Of a stretch of DNA of 45,897 nt, positions 1 through 9,719 are shown piece by piece. Where the stretch lies: assembly GCF_017640745.1 (NCBI RefSeq), contig NZ_JAEPQA010000031.1, positions 1 through 45,897 of the forward strand, in the 5' to 3' direction. Each line of letters begins with the position of its first letter. The stretch's first letter is position 1. The notes below the pieces were generated by a model. It saw only the letters and a list, made by a program, of their open reading frames with translations, was not told where the DNA came from and made no database searches. This DNA is from Nisaea sp. (GTDB lineage: Bacteria; Pseudomonadota; Alphaproteobacteria; Thalassobaculales; Thalassobaculaceae). Both the position numbers and the translations under genes were made by a program.

Positions 1-479
1 CCCGCCTGGGCACCCGGGCGAAGGCGCTCGCATTGCTCGGCTCGGTGCCGGAGATGAAGGTGCACCCGGACCTGCTCGGTGCGGCGCGGAACTCCAATCA
101 CGCGGCGCTGGAAACCATGGTCGGCTGGGGTGTCGGGCGCCGGGCGCAGATCGGCGGTCACCGGGCGCCCGGTAGCTGGGTCTCCGGAGCCAGCATGCGG
201 CTTCTCGAGGCGGGCGACTATGCGGTCCTGGCGACCGACCTTGCCGCCTGCGACGCCTATGGCGCGGCGCTGGAGACGGCGGCCAAGCTGTCCTGCCCGG
301 CGCTGCTGCTCTGCGGTTCCGATGACAAGATGACACCGGCCAAGCTGGCCCGTCCGCTTGCGGAGGCGCTCCCGGACTGCACGACGAAAGTGCTGCCCGG
401 TGCGGGGCACATGATGATGATCGAGCAGCCTGACGAGACCCTCGACGTGCTCGCGGATTTCTTCGGAGGCAAGGCGTGA
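1..479 (+). CDS. Alpha/beta hydrolase, C-terminal part (cut by window edge)
   Basis: The reading frame is open from the left edge, so the gene starts upstream and only about 158 C-terminal residues are present. The segment ALLLCGSDDKMTP followed by VLPGAGHMMMIEQP is the usual end of an alpha/beta-hydrolase fold: a strand leading to the acidic residue of the triad (in GSDDKMTP) and the catalytic histidine (GAGHMM). The nucleophile elbow is outside the window, so catalysis and substrate cannot be judged. The stop codon overlaps the GTG start of the following thioesterase by four bases, which suggests one transcript and perhaps a shared acyl or thioester substrate (inference). Hydrolases of this fold include esterases, lactonases and C-C hydrolases. 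Confidence 0.75.
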   Translation, partial: RLGTRAKALALLGSVPEMKVHPDLLGAARNSNHAALETMVGWGVGRRAQIGGHRAPGSWVSGASMRLLEAGDYAVLATDLAACDAYGAALETAAKLSCPALLLCGSDDKMTPAKLARPLAEALPDCTTKVLPGAGHMMMIEQPDETLDVLADFFGGKA

Positions 480-919
480 GCGAGGCGGCCGTTACGGAAA
501 CCCGGGACCGCTTCCGCTGGTGGCTGGAGATCCCGACCCGCTGGATGGACAACGACGTCTACGGGCACGTCAACAACGTGCAGTACTACTCCTATTTCGA
601 TACCGCGGTGAACAGCCATCTGATCCGCGAGGCCGGGCTCGACATTCACAACAGCCCGGTGATCGGTCTGGTCGTCGAGACCCGCTGCCAGTTCAAAAAG
701 TCGCTGGTTTTTCCGGACGTGGTCGAGGCAGGCATCCGGGTCGAGAAGATCGGCCGTTCCAGCGTGGTCTACAATGTCGGCCTGTTCCGTGCCGGAGATG
801 ACGAGATCGCCGCGCTCGGCCATTTCGTGCATGTCTATGTCGAGCGCGAGAGCCAGACCCCGGTTCCGATTCCGGAGCGGATGCGGGCCGCGATGGAGTC
901 GCTGCTTCTGGATCGCTAG
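476..919 (+). CDS. Acyl-CoA thioesterase, 4HBT hotdog family
   Basis: This 147-residue protein has the length of a single hotdog domain. Near residues 19-42 it has the 4-hydroxybenzoyl-CoA thioesterase/YbgC-like signature: a Trp-Met-Asp-Asn-Asp segment, then GHVNNVQYYSYFDT, where the Asp and the His-Val-Asn-Asn loop form the active site at the dimer interface. It should hydrolyse a short or medium acyl-CoA in the cytoplasm; the actual substrate is unknown. The start is GTG at 476, in a GTGA overlap with the stop of the upstream hydrolase. It differs from the second hotdog protein at 5480, which is the tol-linked YbgC. The gene ends head to head with the minus-strand gene at 929. Confidence 0.85.
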   Translation: MSEAAVTETRDRFRWWLEIPTRWMDNDVYGHVNNVQYYSYFDTAVNSHLIREAGLDIHNSPVIGLVVETRCQFKKSLVFPDVVEAGIRVEKIGRSSVVYNVGLFRAGDDEIAALGHFVHVYVERESQTPVPIPERMRAAMESLLLDR

Positions 920-931
920 GCCGTAGGCCTA
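917..931. repeat. Short perfect palindrome spanning two convergent stop codons
   Basis: TAGGCC, a three-base loop GTA, and GGCCTA form a perfect 6-base stem. The left arm begins with the TAG stop of the thioesterase, and the right arm ends with the reverse complement of the TAG stop of the convergent gene. No T-run follows on either side, so a bidirectional terminator is possible but weak. Confidence 0.4.
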
Positions 932-1423
932 CTTCGTGCGGGAAATCTTGTAGAGGCCGTCGACGATCTGCTGGCCGATAGCCCCGACCTCGCCCTTCAT
1001 CTTCGTCGCCACGACCGCCTTCAGGGCATCGACATGGGCCTTGATGGCATCGATGTCGTTATGGCCGCGCGCTCCCGGAGCACCCAGCTCCAGATAGCGG
1101 TTCATCGAGGTCGCGATCTTCTCGACCATGGGATAGCCGAAACTCGCCCCCTGGGCCCGCAGGTCGTGCATGACCGTATAGATCGTGCGCTCAGGCCCGG
1201 CGGGTTCCTTGCCGTCCTGCCTCAGAAGCTCGACGGCCGTGTCCAGTTTCTCGATGCTTTCCTTTGCGGTCTCCGCGAGGTCGATATTCGCGATCGCGTC
1301 GGCCAGCGCCGCTTCCGCCTTCTCGATCAGCCGTTCGTCCATGCGCGCCGGTCCGCCGACCAGATCCTTCAGCTTGTTCGGCTGGTGAATGACCTCATAG
1401 GAGCCTTTGGGTGACTTCGACAT
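929..1423 (-). CDS. Conserved small protein with HPt-like helix, partner of the adjacent response regulator
   Basis: The start chosen is ATG 1423, because GAAAGGCAG lies just upstream; an in-frame extension to 1582 would run into the regulator gene. The product has 164 residues, is soluble and mostly helical, and has no signal peptide. Residues 80-108 read IYTVMHDLRAQGASFG followed by a helix ending NRYLEL. This resembles the histidine phosphotransfer (HPt) motif, in which the phosphorylated His is followed by Leu-Lys/Arg, a small residue, Gly and Ala/Ser (here His86). It lies 10 bases downstream of a CheY-like regulator on the same strand, so it may hand phosphate to or from that protein. 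The family name is unknown to me, and the HPt assignment is inference from the motif and context. Confidence 0.6.
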   Translation of the reverse strand: MSKSPKGSYEVIHQPNKLKDLVGGPARMDERLIEKAEAALADAIANIDLAETAKESIEKLDTAVELLRQDGKEPAGPERTIYTVMHDLRAQGASFGYPMVEKIATSMNRYLELGAPGARGHNDIDAIKAHVDALKAVVATKMKGEVGAIGQQIVDGLYKISRTK

Positions 1424-1433
1424 CGGCTGCCTT

Positions 1434-2000
1434 TCACGATCCGGCATGGCTGTGCGCTTTCGTCGGCGGGGGCGTCTGCCGGGCGTCCCTGTCCCGGAGT
1501 TCAGAGGCGCGTCGCTCCTCGCCGTCGAACGGCTCAATCTTGCGGCGGCGGTCCGGGCCGAAATAATTGTCTGTGCGCACAAACGGGCGCGGATGTTCGA
1601 TCACCGCGACAAGACGCTGGACGAGACCGATGCCCGTCAGCGGCTTGGCGATGAATTCCGTCACGCCGGCATCGCGGGCCATCTCGATGCGATGTGCTTC
1701 CGTATGGCCGCTGACCATGATGATCGGCAGAAACTCGTCGGGGCTGTGCTCCGAATTCCGGATCCAGCGGGTCAGTTCGAGCCCGTCCATTTCTTCCATC
1801 ACCCAGTCGGTGATGATGACGTCGATCTGGTATTCGCTCAGCTTCCGGATTGCGTGGTTCCCGTCGCGGGCGTCGACGATGTTCTTCACTCCGATCGCCT
1901 GCAACAATGCCCGCAGGACTTCCCGCATCGGCTGACTGTCTTCGACAATCATCACGGTCAGACGCTGGAAGCGCGCTTCGTTGATCGGCCCTAGAGACAT
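1434..2000 (-). CDS. CheY-like response regulator with short basic C-terminal tail
   Basis: The product has 188 residues from ATG 2000, preceded by an AGGG-type ribosome site. Residues 14-130 form a receiver domain with all key positions: acidic pair Glu20-Asp21, phospho-acceptor Asp65 (DVIITDWVM), Ser97 at the switch position (MVSGH) and Lys119 (FIAKPL). No DNA-binding or enzymatic output domain follows. The tail of about 55 residues carries FGPDRRRK and GEERR segments and is Pro/Arg-rich. It is therefore likely a single-domain signalling protein that acts by protein contact, as CheY or DivK do, and is co-transcribed with the HPt-like gene 10 bases downstream. Which kinase feeds it is not visible here. 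Confidence 0.85.
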   Translation of the reverse strand: MSLGPINEARFQRLTVMIVEDSQPMREVLRALLQAIGVKNIVDARDGNHAIRKLSEYQIDVIITDWVMEEMDGLELTRWIRNSEHSPDEFLPIIMVSGHTEAHRIEMARDAGVTEFIAKPLTGIGLVQRLVAVIEHPRPFVRTDNYFGPDRRRKIEPFDGEERRASELRDRDARQTPPPTKAHSHAGS

Positions 2001-2423
2001 GTTCAACCCTGTTTCCCCGGTCCCAATTCGTTGAAGTTTCGGGGACCTTCGAAAATCACGCAAAGTTCGGGGAGTTTAGTCGACTTCCGATAGGTAAGGC
2101 TATAGTCAGATTGTTTCCCTCTCAATCCAAAGTGGCGAATAAAATTACCAAGTGCCGTATATGGCGATTTGTCGTCCTGCTGCAAAAATCCTCTGTCGGA
2201 GATGCGCGTCGGCACAATATCTGGTATAAAATTTCTTGAGATCGACTAGACTGGGTTTGGCTTTATTTGGCGGAAATCTGCGGTCCGGTAGTGCGAAAAT
2301 CTGTCCGGGGCTCTTGACTTGGCGCCCGATTCGCAGATTGTTCCGGCCCGCCGGTCGGGTCGGGCAGACGAACCGCCGCACCGGCAATTCGCAAAAGCCG
2401 GACTCCATTGAGGACTGAAGGAA
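2001..2423. other. Divergent intergenic region, 423 bases
   Basis: This gap separates the minus-strand regulator operon from plus-strand yebC-ruvCAB and must hold promoters for both. It is clearly less GC-rich than the flanking genes, especially at 2090-2290. I found no pair of promoter boxes with good spacing that I would defend. A 70-codon open frame on the minus strand (2003-2215) has no recognisable protein features. No RNA gene was recognised. Confidence 0.5.
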
Positions 2424-3176
2424 ATGGCAGGGCATTCCCAATTCAAGAACATCATGTACCGGAAAGGTGCGCAGGATAAGAAGCGCGCCAAGCTGTTCAC
2501 ACGGCTGATCCGGGAAATCGCGGTCGCGGCGAAGGCCAGCACCGACCCCGCGTCGAACCCGCGTCTGCGCTCCGCCATTCAGGCGGCTCGCGAGGCGAAC
2601 ATGCCGAAGGACAATATCGACCGGGTCCTGAAGAAGGCCGAAGGCGGCGGCGAGGACGATAACTACGAGGATATCCGCTACGAGGGCTATGCCCCCGGCG
2701 GTGTCGCGATGATCGTCGAGGCGCTGACGGACAACCGCAACCGGACGGCGTCCGAAGTCCGTGCCGCTTTCTCCAAGCACGGCGGGACGCTCGGCGAGAC
2801 AAATTCGGTCAGCTTCATGTTCGACCGGATCGGACAGATCAGCTATCCGGCGGACAAGGCGGACGCGGATGCCATGTTCGAGGCGGCGCTCGAAGCCGGC
2901 GCGGAGAACGTCGAGTCCTCCGAGGACGGTCACGTGATCACCTGCGCGCCGGAGGAACTGAGTGCGGTCCGTGAGGCGCTGTCGGAAAAGTTCGGTGCGC
3001 CGGAAAACGCGGAGCTCACCTGGAAGCCGCAGAACACGGTGCCGGTCGACGAGGGTCACGCGGAAACCATCATGAAGCTGCTCGCCGTGCTCGAGGACAA
3101 TGACGACGTGCAGTCGGTCTCGGCCAATTTCGAGATCCCGGACGACGTCATGCGCAAGCTGACGGCGGCGGCCTGA
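2424..3176 (+). CDS. yebC: YebC/PmpR family regulatory protein
   Basis: The 250-residue length matches the YebC/TACO1 family. The N-terminus [18 protein letters not shown] is the family hallmark, followed by the conserved [17 protein letters not shown] segment and the three-domain pattern. Members have been described as transcriptional regulators and, more recently, as ribosome-associated factors that help translation of proline stretches. The TolA encoded downstream is very proline-rich, which is a suggestive but unproven link. GAAGGA precedes the ATG. The gene sits 36 bases upstream of ruvC, the common yebC-ruvC order, and is probably the first gene of this operon. Confidence 0.95.
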   Translation: MAGHSQFKNIMYRKGAQDKKRAKLFTRLIREIAVAAKASTDPASNPRLRSAIQAAREANMPKDNIDRVLKKAEGGGEDDNYEDIRYEGYAPGGVAMIVEALTDNRNRTASEVRAAFSKHGGTLGETNSVSFMFDRIGQISYPADKADADAMFEAALEAGAENVESSEDGHVITCAPEELSAVREALSEKFGAPENAELTWKPQNTVPVDEGHAETIMKLLAVLEDNDDVQSVSANFEIPDDVMRKLTAAA

Positions 3177-3212
3177 TCGCCGTTTTGCGGAAACTGGGGA
3201 GATGCTGCTGAC

Positions 3213-3791
3213 ATGAGGCTTCTCGGTCTCGATCCGGGACTCCGCTTCACCGGCTGGGGTGTCATCGACGTCGACGGCAACCGTCTGCGTCATGTCGCCA
3301 ACGGCACGTTGAAATCGACGGCGTCGCTGAGCATCGCCGAGAGGCTGCTGGAGCTGCATGACGGCGTGCTCGAGATCATCGAGCGCCACCGCCCGGACGA
3401 GGCTGCTGTCGAGGAGACCTTCGTCAACAAGAATCCGGAATCGACCCTGAAGCTGGGGCTGGCCCGTGGCGCGGTGCTGCTGGCCCCGGCCAAGAAAGAC
3501 ATGCGGGTGACCGAGTACGCCCCGAACCGGGTGAAGAAGACCGTGGTCGGGGCGGGTCACGCCAACAAGGACCAGATCCAGGTCATGGTGACCAAACTGC
3601 TGCCGGATGCCGCCTTCGAGACCCCGGATGCGGCGGATGCGCTTGCGGTTGCGATCTGCCACGCCCATTTCGCCCAGAGCCGTCATGCCTTCGGCGATGC
3701 CGTCGGGGTCTCCCGGATCCGCAAGCAGTCCGCGACCGGCGGTTACGAGAAGGCCGTGCAGGCGGCGCTCAGGAAGGAGATGGGGCTGTGA
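3213..3791 (+). CDS. ruvC: Crossover junction endodeoxyribonuclease RuvC
   Basis: RuvC resolves Holliday junctions by paired nicks, working with RuvAB. The 192-residue product carries the four acidic catalytic positions of the family: Asp7 ([12 protein letters not shown]), Glu67 ([10 protein letters not shown]), and Asp139 and Asp142 ([14 protein letters not shown]). The C-terminus runs about 20 residues past the E. coli length, with a basic tail. The start is ATG 3213. Its stop overlaps the GTG start of ruvA by four bases, so translation of the two is probably coupled. Confidence 0.97.
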   Translation: MRLLGLDPGLRFTGWGVIDVDGNRLRHVANGTLKSTASLSIAERLLELHDGVLEIIERHRPDEAAVEETFVNKNPESTLKLGLARGAVLLAPAKKDMRVTEYAPNRVKKTVVGAGHANKDQIQVMVTKLLPDAAFETPDAADALAVAICHAHFAQSRHAFGDAVGVSRIRKQSATGGYEKAVQAALRKEMGL

Positions 3792-4411
3792 TCGCGAAAC
3801 TGCGCGGGATCCTGGACTCTTTCGGCGACGGCTCGGCCGTGATCGACGTGCGGGGCGTCGGTTACCTGATCTTCGCTTCCAGCCGCACTCTCGGACGCCT
3901 CGGCGACCGCGGCGGCGAGGTCTCGGTCCATGTCGAGACCCATGTCCGTGAGGATCATATCCATCTCTACGGCTTTGCCGACAAGGCGGAGCAGGACACC
4001 TTCCGGATGCTGCAGACCGTGCAGGGGGTCGGCGCCAAGGCGGCGCTCTCGATCCTCTCCGCGCTTTCGCCGGACGAGATCATCCGTGCGGTCGCGGCCG
4101 GCGACGCCAAGATGCTGACCCGCGCCGACGGGGTCGGGCCGAAGCTGGCCGGGCGCATCGTCAACGAGTTGAAGGACAAGGCGGTTAACGTCTCCCTCGG
4201 AGCGGACGCCGGCGCGCCTGCAGCTTCCGCAAAAGGGGCGGCGCCTTCGAAGGAGTCCGCCGCGGTGGCGGATGCGATCTCGGCCCTGGTCAATCTCGGT
4301 TATGACCGCAGCGTCGCCTATGGCGCGGTTCATGCCGCGGCAAAGTCCGCCGGCGCGGATGCGGGGCTTGACCAGCTCATCACCGGCGGCCTCAAGGAGC
4401 TTGCCTCGTGA
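3788..4411 (+). CDS. ruvA: Holliday junction branch migration protein RuvA
   Basis: RuvA binds the four-way junction as a tetramer and loads the RuvB motor. The 207-residue product has the N-terminal OB-type domain ([28 protein letters not shown]-type strands), two helix-hairpin-helix segments around residues 70-130 ([13 protein letters not shown] and [16 protein letters not shown]), and the flexible linker leading to domain III ([19 protein letters not shown]), which contacts RuvB. It starts with GTG at 3788 inside a GTGA overlap with ruvC and ends in another GTGA overlap with ruvB. Confidence 0.97.
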   Translation: MIAKLRGILDSFGDGSAVIDVRGVGYLIFASSRTLGRLGDRGGEVSVHVETHVREDHIHLYGFADKAEQDTFRMLQTVQGVGAKAALSILSALSPDEIIRAVAAGDAKMLTRADGVGPKLAGRIVNELKDKAVNVSLGADAGAPAASAKGAAPSKESAAVADAISALVNLGYDRSVAYGAVHAAAKSAGADAGLDQLITGGLKELAS

Positions 4412-5487
4412 GCGCCTGGGAAGACGAGGAGGGCGGCCGGCTGGTCGACGGCGAGCGTTCCGTCGAGGATACCCCGGAACGGGCGCTCCGGCCGGTCACG
4501 CTGGACGATTTCGTCGGCCAGAAACAGAGCCGCGAGAATCTCAAGGTCTTCATTGAGGCTGCCAAGGCGCGCGAAGAGGCGATGGACCATACGCTGTTCT
4601 TCGGTCCGCCCGGTCTCGGCAAGACCACACTGGCGCAGATCGTCGCCCGCGAACTCGGTGTGAACTTCCGCGCGACCTCGGGTCCTGTGATCGCCAAGGC
4701 GGGCGATCTCGCCGCGCTGCTGACCAATCTTCAGGCCCGCGACGTGCTCTTCATCGACGAGATACACCGCCTTAATCCTGCCGTAGAAGAAGTGCTCTAT
4801 CCCGCCATGGAGGACTTTCAGCTCGACCTCATCATCGGCGAGGGTCCGGCTGCGCGCTCGATCCGTATCGATCTGCCGCCATTCACCCTGGTGGCGGCGA
4901 CGACGCGCTCCGGCCTGATCACGACGCCGCTGCGCGAACGCTTCGGCATTCCGCTGCGTCTGCAGTTCTACACCCCGGAGGAACTGCAGAGCATCGTCAT
5001 GCGCGGTGCGTCCCTCCTGGGAATGAATCTGCTGCCGGACGGTGCCGCCGAGATCGCCAATCGGTCCCGCGGCACGCCGCGCGTTGCCGGGCGCCTGCTG
5101 CGCCGGGTGCGCGACTTTGCCGCCGTGGCCGGTGTCGAGGAGATCGGCCAGAAGGCGGCCGACGGCGCGCTCAACCGGCTCGATATCGACGAGCGCGGAC
5201 TGGATGCGATGGACCGGAAGTATCTGCGCTGCATCGCCGAGAATTACGGCGGCGGGCCGGTCGGGGCTGAAACGCTGGCGGCCGCGCTCTCCGAGCAGCG
5301 CGACGTGATCGAGGAAGTAATCGAGCCCTACCTCCTTCAACAGGGCCTGCTGCAGCGGACGCCGCGCGGCCGGGTGCTGTCGGAAGCCGCCTACCGCTAT
5401 CTCGGTCTTGCCGCGCCGAACCGCACGCCGGCCGAAGTTGCGCAGATGACCCTGCTCGAAGACGACCCCGAGGGGTGCGATGTCTGA
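4408..5487 (+). CDS. ruvB: Holliday junction branch migration ATPase RuvB
   Basis: RuvB is the hexameric AAA+ motor of branch migration. The 359-residue protein shows Walker A GPPGLGKT at 66-73, Walker B with DEIH at 117-120, the sensor region VAATTRSG, and the arginine-finger segment PLRERFGI. The C-terminal winged helix includes [17 protein letters not shown]. The start is GTG 4408, overlapping the ruvA stop. The last 8 bases overlap ybgC, linking the recombination genes to the tol cluster in one transcription unit. Confidence 0.98.
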   Translation: MSAWEDEEGGRLVDGERSVEDTPERALRPVTLDDFVGQKQSRENLKVFIEAAKAREEAMDHTLFFGPPGLGKTTLAQIVARELGVNFRATSGPVIAKAGDLAALLTNLQARDVLFIDEIHRLNPAVEEVLYPAMEDFQLDLIIGEGPAARSIRIDLPPFTLVAATTRSGLITTPLRERFGIPLRLQFYTPEELQSIVMRGASLLGMNLLPDGAAEIANRSRGTPRVAGRLLRRVRDFAAVAGVEEIGQKAADGALNRLDIDERGLDAMDRKYLRCIAENYGGGPVGAETLAAALSEQRDVIEEVIEPYLLQQGLLQRTPRGRVLSEAAYRYLGLAAPNRTPAEVAQMTLLEDDPEGCDV

Positions 5488-5986
5488 GCGCAAGCTGATG
5501 CCTGCGGTGACCTCGTTCACGGCGGACGGAACCCATGTGCTCCGCGCCCGGGTCTATTACGAGGACACGGACGCCGGGGGCGTCGTCTATCACGCCAACT
5601 ATCTGCGCTTCGCCGAGCGCGGGCGTACGGAATATCTGCGCGATCTCGGCATTTCCCAGTCGGAACTTTCGGATACGGAGGGCGTTCTGTTCGTGGTCCG
5701 GCGCAGTGTCATCGATTTTCGCCTGCCGGCGCGGCTGGACGATGCGCTCGAGATCACGACGCGGATCGGGGAAATGAAAGGGGCCTCCTTCGAGGTCGAG
5801 CAGGAAATCAGCAAAACGGGAGCCGACGGTTATCTGGTCCGGGTCGCGAGCACGATCGCGTGCCTCGACACCAAGGGCCGGCCGGTCCGGGTCCCGAAAT
5901 CGGTCCGGGAGAAACTGGACCGCACGATCATGGCTGGGACGAACCAGGAACCGCGTAAGGCGGACGTTCAGGAATCCGGGGATTAG
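5480..5986 (+). CDS. ybgC: Tol-Pal-associated acyl-CoA thioesterase YbgC
   Basis: This 168-residue hotdog thioesterase has the diagnostic YbgC signature [19 protein letters not shown] at residues 26-44, with the catalytic Asp in the DTD segment and the conserved His38. Known homologues hydrolyse short-chain acyl-CoA or acyl-ACP and associate with phospholipid-synthesis enzymes at the inner membrane. It overlaps the ruvB 3' end by 8 bases and is followed 7 bases later by tolQ, the standard order ybgC-tolQ-tolR-tolA-tolB-pal. Confidence 0.95.
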   Translation: MSERKLMPAVTSFTADGTHVLRARVYYEDTDAGGVVYHANYLRFAERGRTEYLRDLGISQSELSDTEGVLFVVRRSVIDFRLPARLDDALEITTRIGEMKGASFEVEQEISKTGADGYLVRVASTIACLDTKGRPVRVPKSVREKLDRTIMAGTNQEPRKADVQESGD

Positions 5987-5993
5987 CATCTAG

Positions 5994-6725
5994 ATGGAAA
6001 AAGCAATCGTCGACACCGTAGCGCTTGGGGGTACGGCCGCCACCGACATGACCATTTGGGGCCTCTTCCTGGCCGCGGACTGGATCGTGAAGACCGTCAT
6101 GGTCGTGCTGATCCTGGCGTCGATCTGGAGCTGGGCCATCATCGTCGACAAGACGATGAAGCTGCGCCGTCTCTCGAAGGCGGCTGAAGATTTCGAGGAA
6201 AGCTTCTGGTCCGGCGGGTCTCTGGAAGATCTTTATGACCGGATCGGCGGGCAGCCGGGCGATCCGATGACGGCGGTTTTTTCCGCGGCTATGAGGGAAT
6301 GGCGCCGTTCGGCAGCCAAGGGGCTGACCTCAAAAGGCTCCGAGATCCGGGCCAGCCTGCGCCAGCGCATCGAGCAGGTGATGAACCTCTCTATCGGCCG
6401 GGAAATGGACCGTCTGGAAAAGCACATGACCTTCCTTGCCTCGGTCGGCTCGGTCGCGCCCTTCGTCGGCCTGTTCGGCACGGTCTGGGGGATCATGAAC
6501 AGCTTCCAGTCCATCGCCGCGACCAAGAACACCTCTCTCGCGGTCGTCGCGCCGGGTATCGCCGAGGCGCTCTTCGCCACCGCGCTCGGCCTGATCGCCG
6601 CCATCCCGGCGGTCATCGCCTACAACAAGATCTCCACCGACCTCGGCCGTTTCGCCGGCCGGCTGGAGAGCTTCTCCGCCGAGTTCGCCTCCATCCTGTC
6701 GCGTCAGCTCGACGAGGGAGGCTGA
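5994..6725 (+). CDS. tolQ: Tol-Pal system inner-membrane protein TolQ
   Basis: TolQ is the pentameric stator subunit that, with TolR, uses the proton gradient to energise TolA. The 243-residue product has three membrane segments at about 24-46, 145-167 and 178-202. The first is followed by a long cytoplasmic loop, as in ExbB/MotA relatives. The second and third contain [19 protein letters not shown] and [19 protein letters not shown], the family's most conserved parts. ATG 5994 lies 7 bases after the ybgC stop, and tolR begins 3 bases after the tolQ stop. Confidence 0.96.
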   Translation: MEKAIVDTVALGGTAATDMTIWGLFLAADWIVKTVMVVLILASIWSWAIIVDKTMKLRRLSKAAEDFEESFWSGGSLEDLYDRIGGQPGDPMTAVFSAAMREWRRSAAKGLTSKGSEIRASLRQRIEQVMNLSIGREMDRLEKHMTFLASVGSVAPFVGLFGTVWGIMNSFQSIAATKNTSLAVVAPGIAEALFATALGLIAAIPAVIAYNKISTDLGRFAGRLESFSAEFASILSRQLDEGG

Positions 6726-6728
6726 GCC

Positions 6729-7178
6729 ATGGCCGCTTCCATGATCGGAAACGGGCGCAGCAAGGGTCGGAACCGCTACCGGCCGCTCAGCGAGATCAAC
6801 GTGACGCCGCTGGTCGACGTCATGCTCGTGCTGCTCATCGTCTTCATGGTGACGGCGCCGCTGCTCACCGTCGGCGTGCCGGTGGATTTGCCGAAGACCG
6901 AGGCGGCACAGCTGACCGACGAGGTCGAACCGCTGGTGGTCTCCGTCAACGCAGAGGGCGTGATCTTCCTGCAGGAAACCGAGGTGCCGCGTGAAAATCT
7001 CGTGCCGCGGCTGAATGCCGTCACCGGCCAGCGTCCCGATGTGCGCATCTTCGTGCGCGGCGACAAGGCGATCCAGTATGGCACGGTGATGGAAGTGATG
7101 GGGCTCATCAGCGCCGCCGGCTTCACCAAGGTCGCTCTGCTCGCCGAGATTCCGGACACGATGAAGGGAACGCGCTGA
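6729..7178 (+). CDS. tolR: Tol-Pal system protein TolR (ExbD family)
   Basis: This 149-residue single-pass protein has a basic N-terminus (GRNRYRPL), then the signature [19 protein letters not shown]. Asp30 in the membrane helix is the proton-carrying residue of ExbD/TolR proteins. The remaining roughly 100 residues form the periplasmic domain that binds peptidoglycan when activated. It sits tightly between tolQ (3-base gap) and tolA (4-base gap). Confidence 0.96.
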   Translation: MAASMIGNGRSKGRNRYRPLSEINVTPLVDVMLVLLIVFMVTAPLLTVGVPVDLPKTEAAQLTDEVEPLVVSVNAEGVIFLQETEVPRENLVPRLNAVTGQRPDVRIFVRGDKAIQYGTVMEVMGLISAAGFTKVALLAEIPDTMKGTR

Positions 7179-7182
7179 CACC

Positions 7183-8145
7183 ATGCGCACGGGGCTCACC
7201 ATATCTGTCGGCCTGCACGCGGCGGTCTTTGCCATCGCCTGGTTCGGCCTGCCCCAGCTCCGGAACGACGACATCCTTCCGGAGCAGCTGGTGATCGTCG
7301 ATATGGTGCCGATCACCGAGGTGACGAATACCCCGACCGTGACGGCCGAGCCCGAAAAGCCGAAGGAGCCGGAGCCCGAAGCGCCGAAGCCCGAGCCGAA
7401 GGAAGCCCCGCCTCCGCCGCCTCAGGCCGAAGCGCCGCCCCCTCCGCCGCCGCCCGCACCGGCTCCCGAGCCGACTCCGAAACCCGTCGCCGAGGCCCCC
7501 GAGCCGGAACCGGCGCCGGTTCCGAAGCCCGCGCCTGAAAAGGAGCCGGAGCCGGAGAAGGTCGCCCAGGCGCCGCAGCCGGCGCCGAAGCCGCGCCCGA
7601 AGCCGCGCGCGCCCGCGCCGGATCCGAAGGACACGGCGGAGAAGCCGAAGAAGGACGACAAGAAACAGGATTTCTCGCGTTTGCTGAAGACGCTTGAGAA
7701 AACCGAGACAACAACCGCGGCGAAGCCGAAAGAGGAAGAGAAGAAAGAAGAGGACAAGACCGATCCTCTGAAGGACGTTCTGGCGAAGCTGAACGCGCCG
7801 GCCCGTAGCCGCTCCGACAAGGCCTTCGATCCGGAGAACAAGGTTTCCGTCAGCGAGATCGACGCCGTTCGCCGGCAGATCGCGCAATGCTGGAACGTGC
7901 CGGCCGGCGCCAAGGATGCCGAGGATCTCTATATCGAGATCGCGCTGCAGATGAATGGCGACGGCAGCGTGCGGGATGCCCGTATTGTCGATCAGTCGCG
8001 GCTGTCCCGCGATCCGTTTTTCCGCACCGCCGCCGAGAGCGCGCGGCGCGCGGTTCTGAGCTGCGGCAAGCTTCCGCTGCCGCCTGAAAAATACGAGGCA
8101 TGGAAAACCATCACCATGACCTTCAATCCGAGGGATCTGCTGTGA
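7183..8145 (+). CDS. tolA: TolA-like energy-transducing protein with long Pro/Glu/Lys spacer
   Basis: The 320-residue protein spans the periplasm and carries force from TolQR to TolB/Pal. A single N-terminal membrane anchor lies at about 5-22 ([17 protein letters not shown]). Residues 45-200 are an extreme low-complexity stretch rich in Pro, Glu, Lys and Ala, and residues 215-320 form a TonB/TolA-type C-terminal domain ([17 protein letters not shown], then [11 protein letters not shown]). The spacer is polyproline-like, whereas the E. coli TolA spacer is an alanine-rich helix; this is common in alphaproteobacteria. It would need EF-P and possibly YebC help for translation. The gene symbol follows gene order and domain layout. 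Confidence 0.92.
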   Translation: MRTGLTISVGLHAAVFAIAWFGLPQLRNDDILPEQLVIVDMVPITEVTNTPTVTAEPEKPKEPEPEAPKPEPKEAPPPPPQAEAPPPPPPPAPAPEPTPKPVAEAPEPEPAPVPKPAPEKEPEPEKVAQAPQPAPKPRPKPRAPAPDPKDTAEKPKKDDKKQDFSRLLKTLEKTETTTAAKPKEEEKKEEDKTDPLKDVLAKLNAPARSRSDKAFDPENKVSVSEIDAVRRQIAQCWNVPAGAKDAEDLYIEIALQMNGDGSVRDARIVDQSRLSRDPFFRTAAESARRAVLSCGKLPLPPEKYEAWKTITMTFNPRDLL

Positions 8146-8180
8146 AGATCTGCGATCACGACCGACTTGAGAGGCCGATC

Positions 8181-9551
8181 ATGAGGTTCGCTGGACTGTC
8201 CCGGACTGCCGAAATGTCACCTGCCGCGCTGTTCTGGCGCCTGCTCCTGCCGGCTCTGTTCGCCGCGCTCTTCTTCACCGGCACGGTGCGCGCCGAGCTC
8301 CGGATCGATATCACCCAGGGCAAGGTCGATCCGCTGCCCGTGGCGATCGCGGACTTTACCGGGAACAATGGAGAAAGCGCACAGATCGGGCGCGACATCG
8401 CGGCGGTCATTGCGGCCAACCTGGAGCGTTCCGGCCTCTTTGCGCCGATCAACAAGTCGGCCTTCATTCAGCAGAATGTCTCTCTGAGCGCCCTGCCGCG
8501 GTTCGGTGACTGGCGGATCATCAACGCGCAGGCCCTGGTGCATGGCGCGGTCAGCTTCGAGGCGAGCGGCGCGGTCAAGGTCGAGTTCCGGCTCTGGGAC
8601 GTCTTCGCCGAGCAGCAGATGGTTGCGAACGCCTATACGACGGTGCCCGCGAACTGGCGCCGCGTCGCGCATATCATCTCGGACGCGATCTACCAGCGGA
8701 TGACCGGCGAGAGCGGTTATTTCGACACGCGTATCGTCTATATCGCGGAGAGCGGGCCGCCGGACCGCCGTACCAAGCGTCTGGCGATCATGGATCAGGA
8801 CGGCGCCAATCACCGTTTCCTGACCGACGGCAAGGACCTCGTCCTGACGCCGCGATTCTCGCCGACGCTGCAGGAGATTACCTACCTCGCCTATTACAAC
8901 GACAAGCCGCGGGTCTACATCTTCAATATCGAGACCGGGCAGCAGGAAGTTCTCGGCGATTTCCCGGGCATGACCTTCGCGCCGCGCTTTTCGCCCGACG
9001 GCAACCGGGTGATCATGAGCCTCGCCCGGAACGGTGTGACCGATATCTACACGATGGACCTCGCGACCCGCAGGGTCCGGCGCCTGACCGATAGTCCGTC
9101 GATCGATACTTCGCCGACCTATTCGCCGGACGGATCGCAGATCACCTTCAACTCGGACCGGGGCGGTACACAACAAATCTACGTGATGGACGCGAGCGGC
9201 GGCAACGTGCAGCGAATCAGTTTCGGCAAAGGGCGCTATGCCACGCCTGTCTGGTCGCCGCGCGGAGATTTGATCGCTTTTACCAAAATGACGGGCGGCC
9301 AGTTCTATATCGGCGTCATGCGGCCGGATGGAACCGGCGAGCGTCTGCTTGCTCAGGGCTATCTCGTGGAAGCGCCGACCTGGGCTCCGAACGGCAGAGT
9401 TTTGATATATTTCAAGCAGTTCCCATCGGATTCATCCGGTCGTGGTGGCAAAACCAAGCTCTATTCCATTGACCTCACAGGGTATAACGAGCGCGAAATT
9501 GTCACGCCGGTGGACGCCTCCGATCCTGCATGGTCGCCCTTGATTCCCTGA
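8181..9551 (+). CDS. tolB: Tol-Pal system periplasmic protein TolB
   Basis: TolB binds Pal and TolA at the outer membrane. The start ATG 8181 is preferred because GAGAGG stands about 6 bases upstream and the N-terminus then gives a clean signal peptide (hydrophobic core around residues 17-33, cleavage near TVRA before ELRID). A GTG at 8142 overlapping the tolA stop would add 13 residues and cannot be excluded. The N-terminal domain carries IAVADF-like strands. The rest is a six-bladed beta-propeller with repeated RFSPDG, TYSPDG and WSPRG blade motifs. Length is 456 residues, close to the usual 430. A 168-base gap separates it from pal. Confidence 0.95.
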   Translation: MRFAGLSRTAEMSPAALFWRLLLPALFAALFFTGTVRAELRIDITQGKVDPLPVAIADFTGNNGESAQIGRDIAAVIAANLERSGLFAPINKSAFIQQNVSLSALPRFGDWRIINAQALVHGAVSFEASGAVKVEFRLWDVFAEQQMVANAYTTVPANWRRVAHIISDAIYQRMTGESGYFDTRIVYIAESGPPDRRTKRLAIMDQDGANHRFLTDGKDLVLTPRFSPTLQEITYLAYYNDKPRVYIFNIETGQQEVLGDFPGMTFAPRFSPDGNRVIMSLARNGVTDIYTMDLATRRVRRLTDSPSIDTSPTYSPDGSQITFNSDRGGTQQIYVMDASGGNVQRISFGKGRYATPVWSPRGDLIAFTKMTGGQFYIGVMRPDGTGERLLAQGYLVEAPTWAPNGRVLIYFKQFPSDSSGRGGKTKLYSIDLTGYNEREIVTPVDASDPAWSPLIP

Positions 9552-9719
9552 CTGCGTGCAAATATATTGCGCGCGATCGAGCGAATCCAATAACGAGCGG
9601 CTATCCCAACGTGTTGAAATCTGTTAAACAACACAAAGGATTGGCGCGTCCGGCTATGAGTCGCAGGGGCACGACCGTTAACTTGGATTGAAGGCTCACT
9701 TCCGTGGGGGTGTTTTAGA

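Noticed and set aside
1424-1582. Upstream extension of the HPt-like protein to 1582
   Set aside because: It would overlap the regulator gene by about 150 bases and reads as an Arg-rich antisense-type sequence; ATG 1423 has a good ribosome site.
2003-2215. 70-codon frame on the minus strand upstream of the response regulator
   Set aside because: It has no recognisable domain and lies in AT-richer intergenic DNA; an unread leader is more likely.
8100-8180. Extended N-terminus for TolB beginning inside tolA
   Set aside because: It would put about 27 charged residues before the signal peptide; ATG 8181 has a proper ribosome site and gives a normal export signal.
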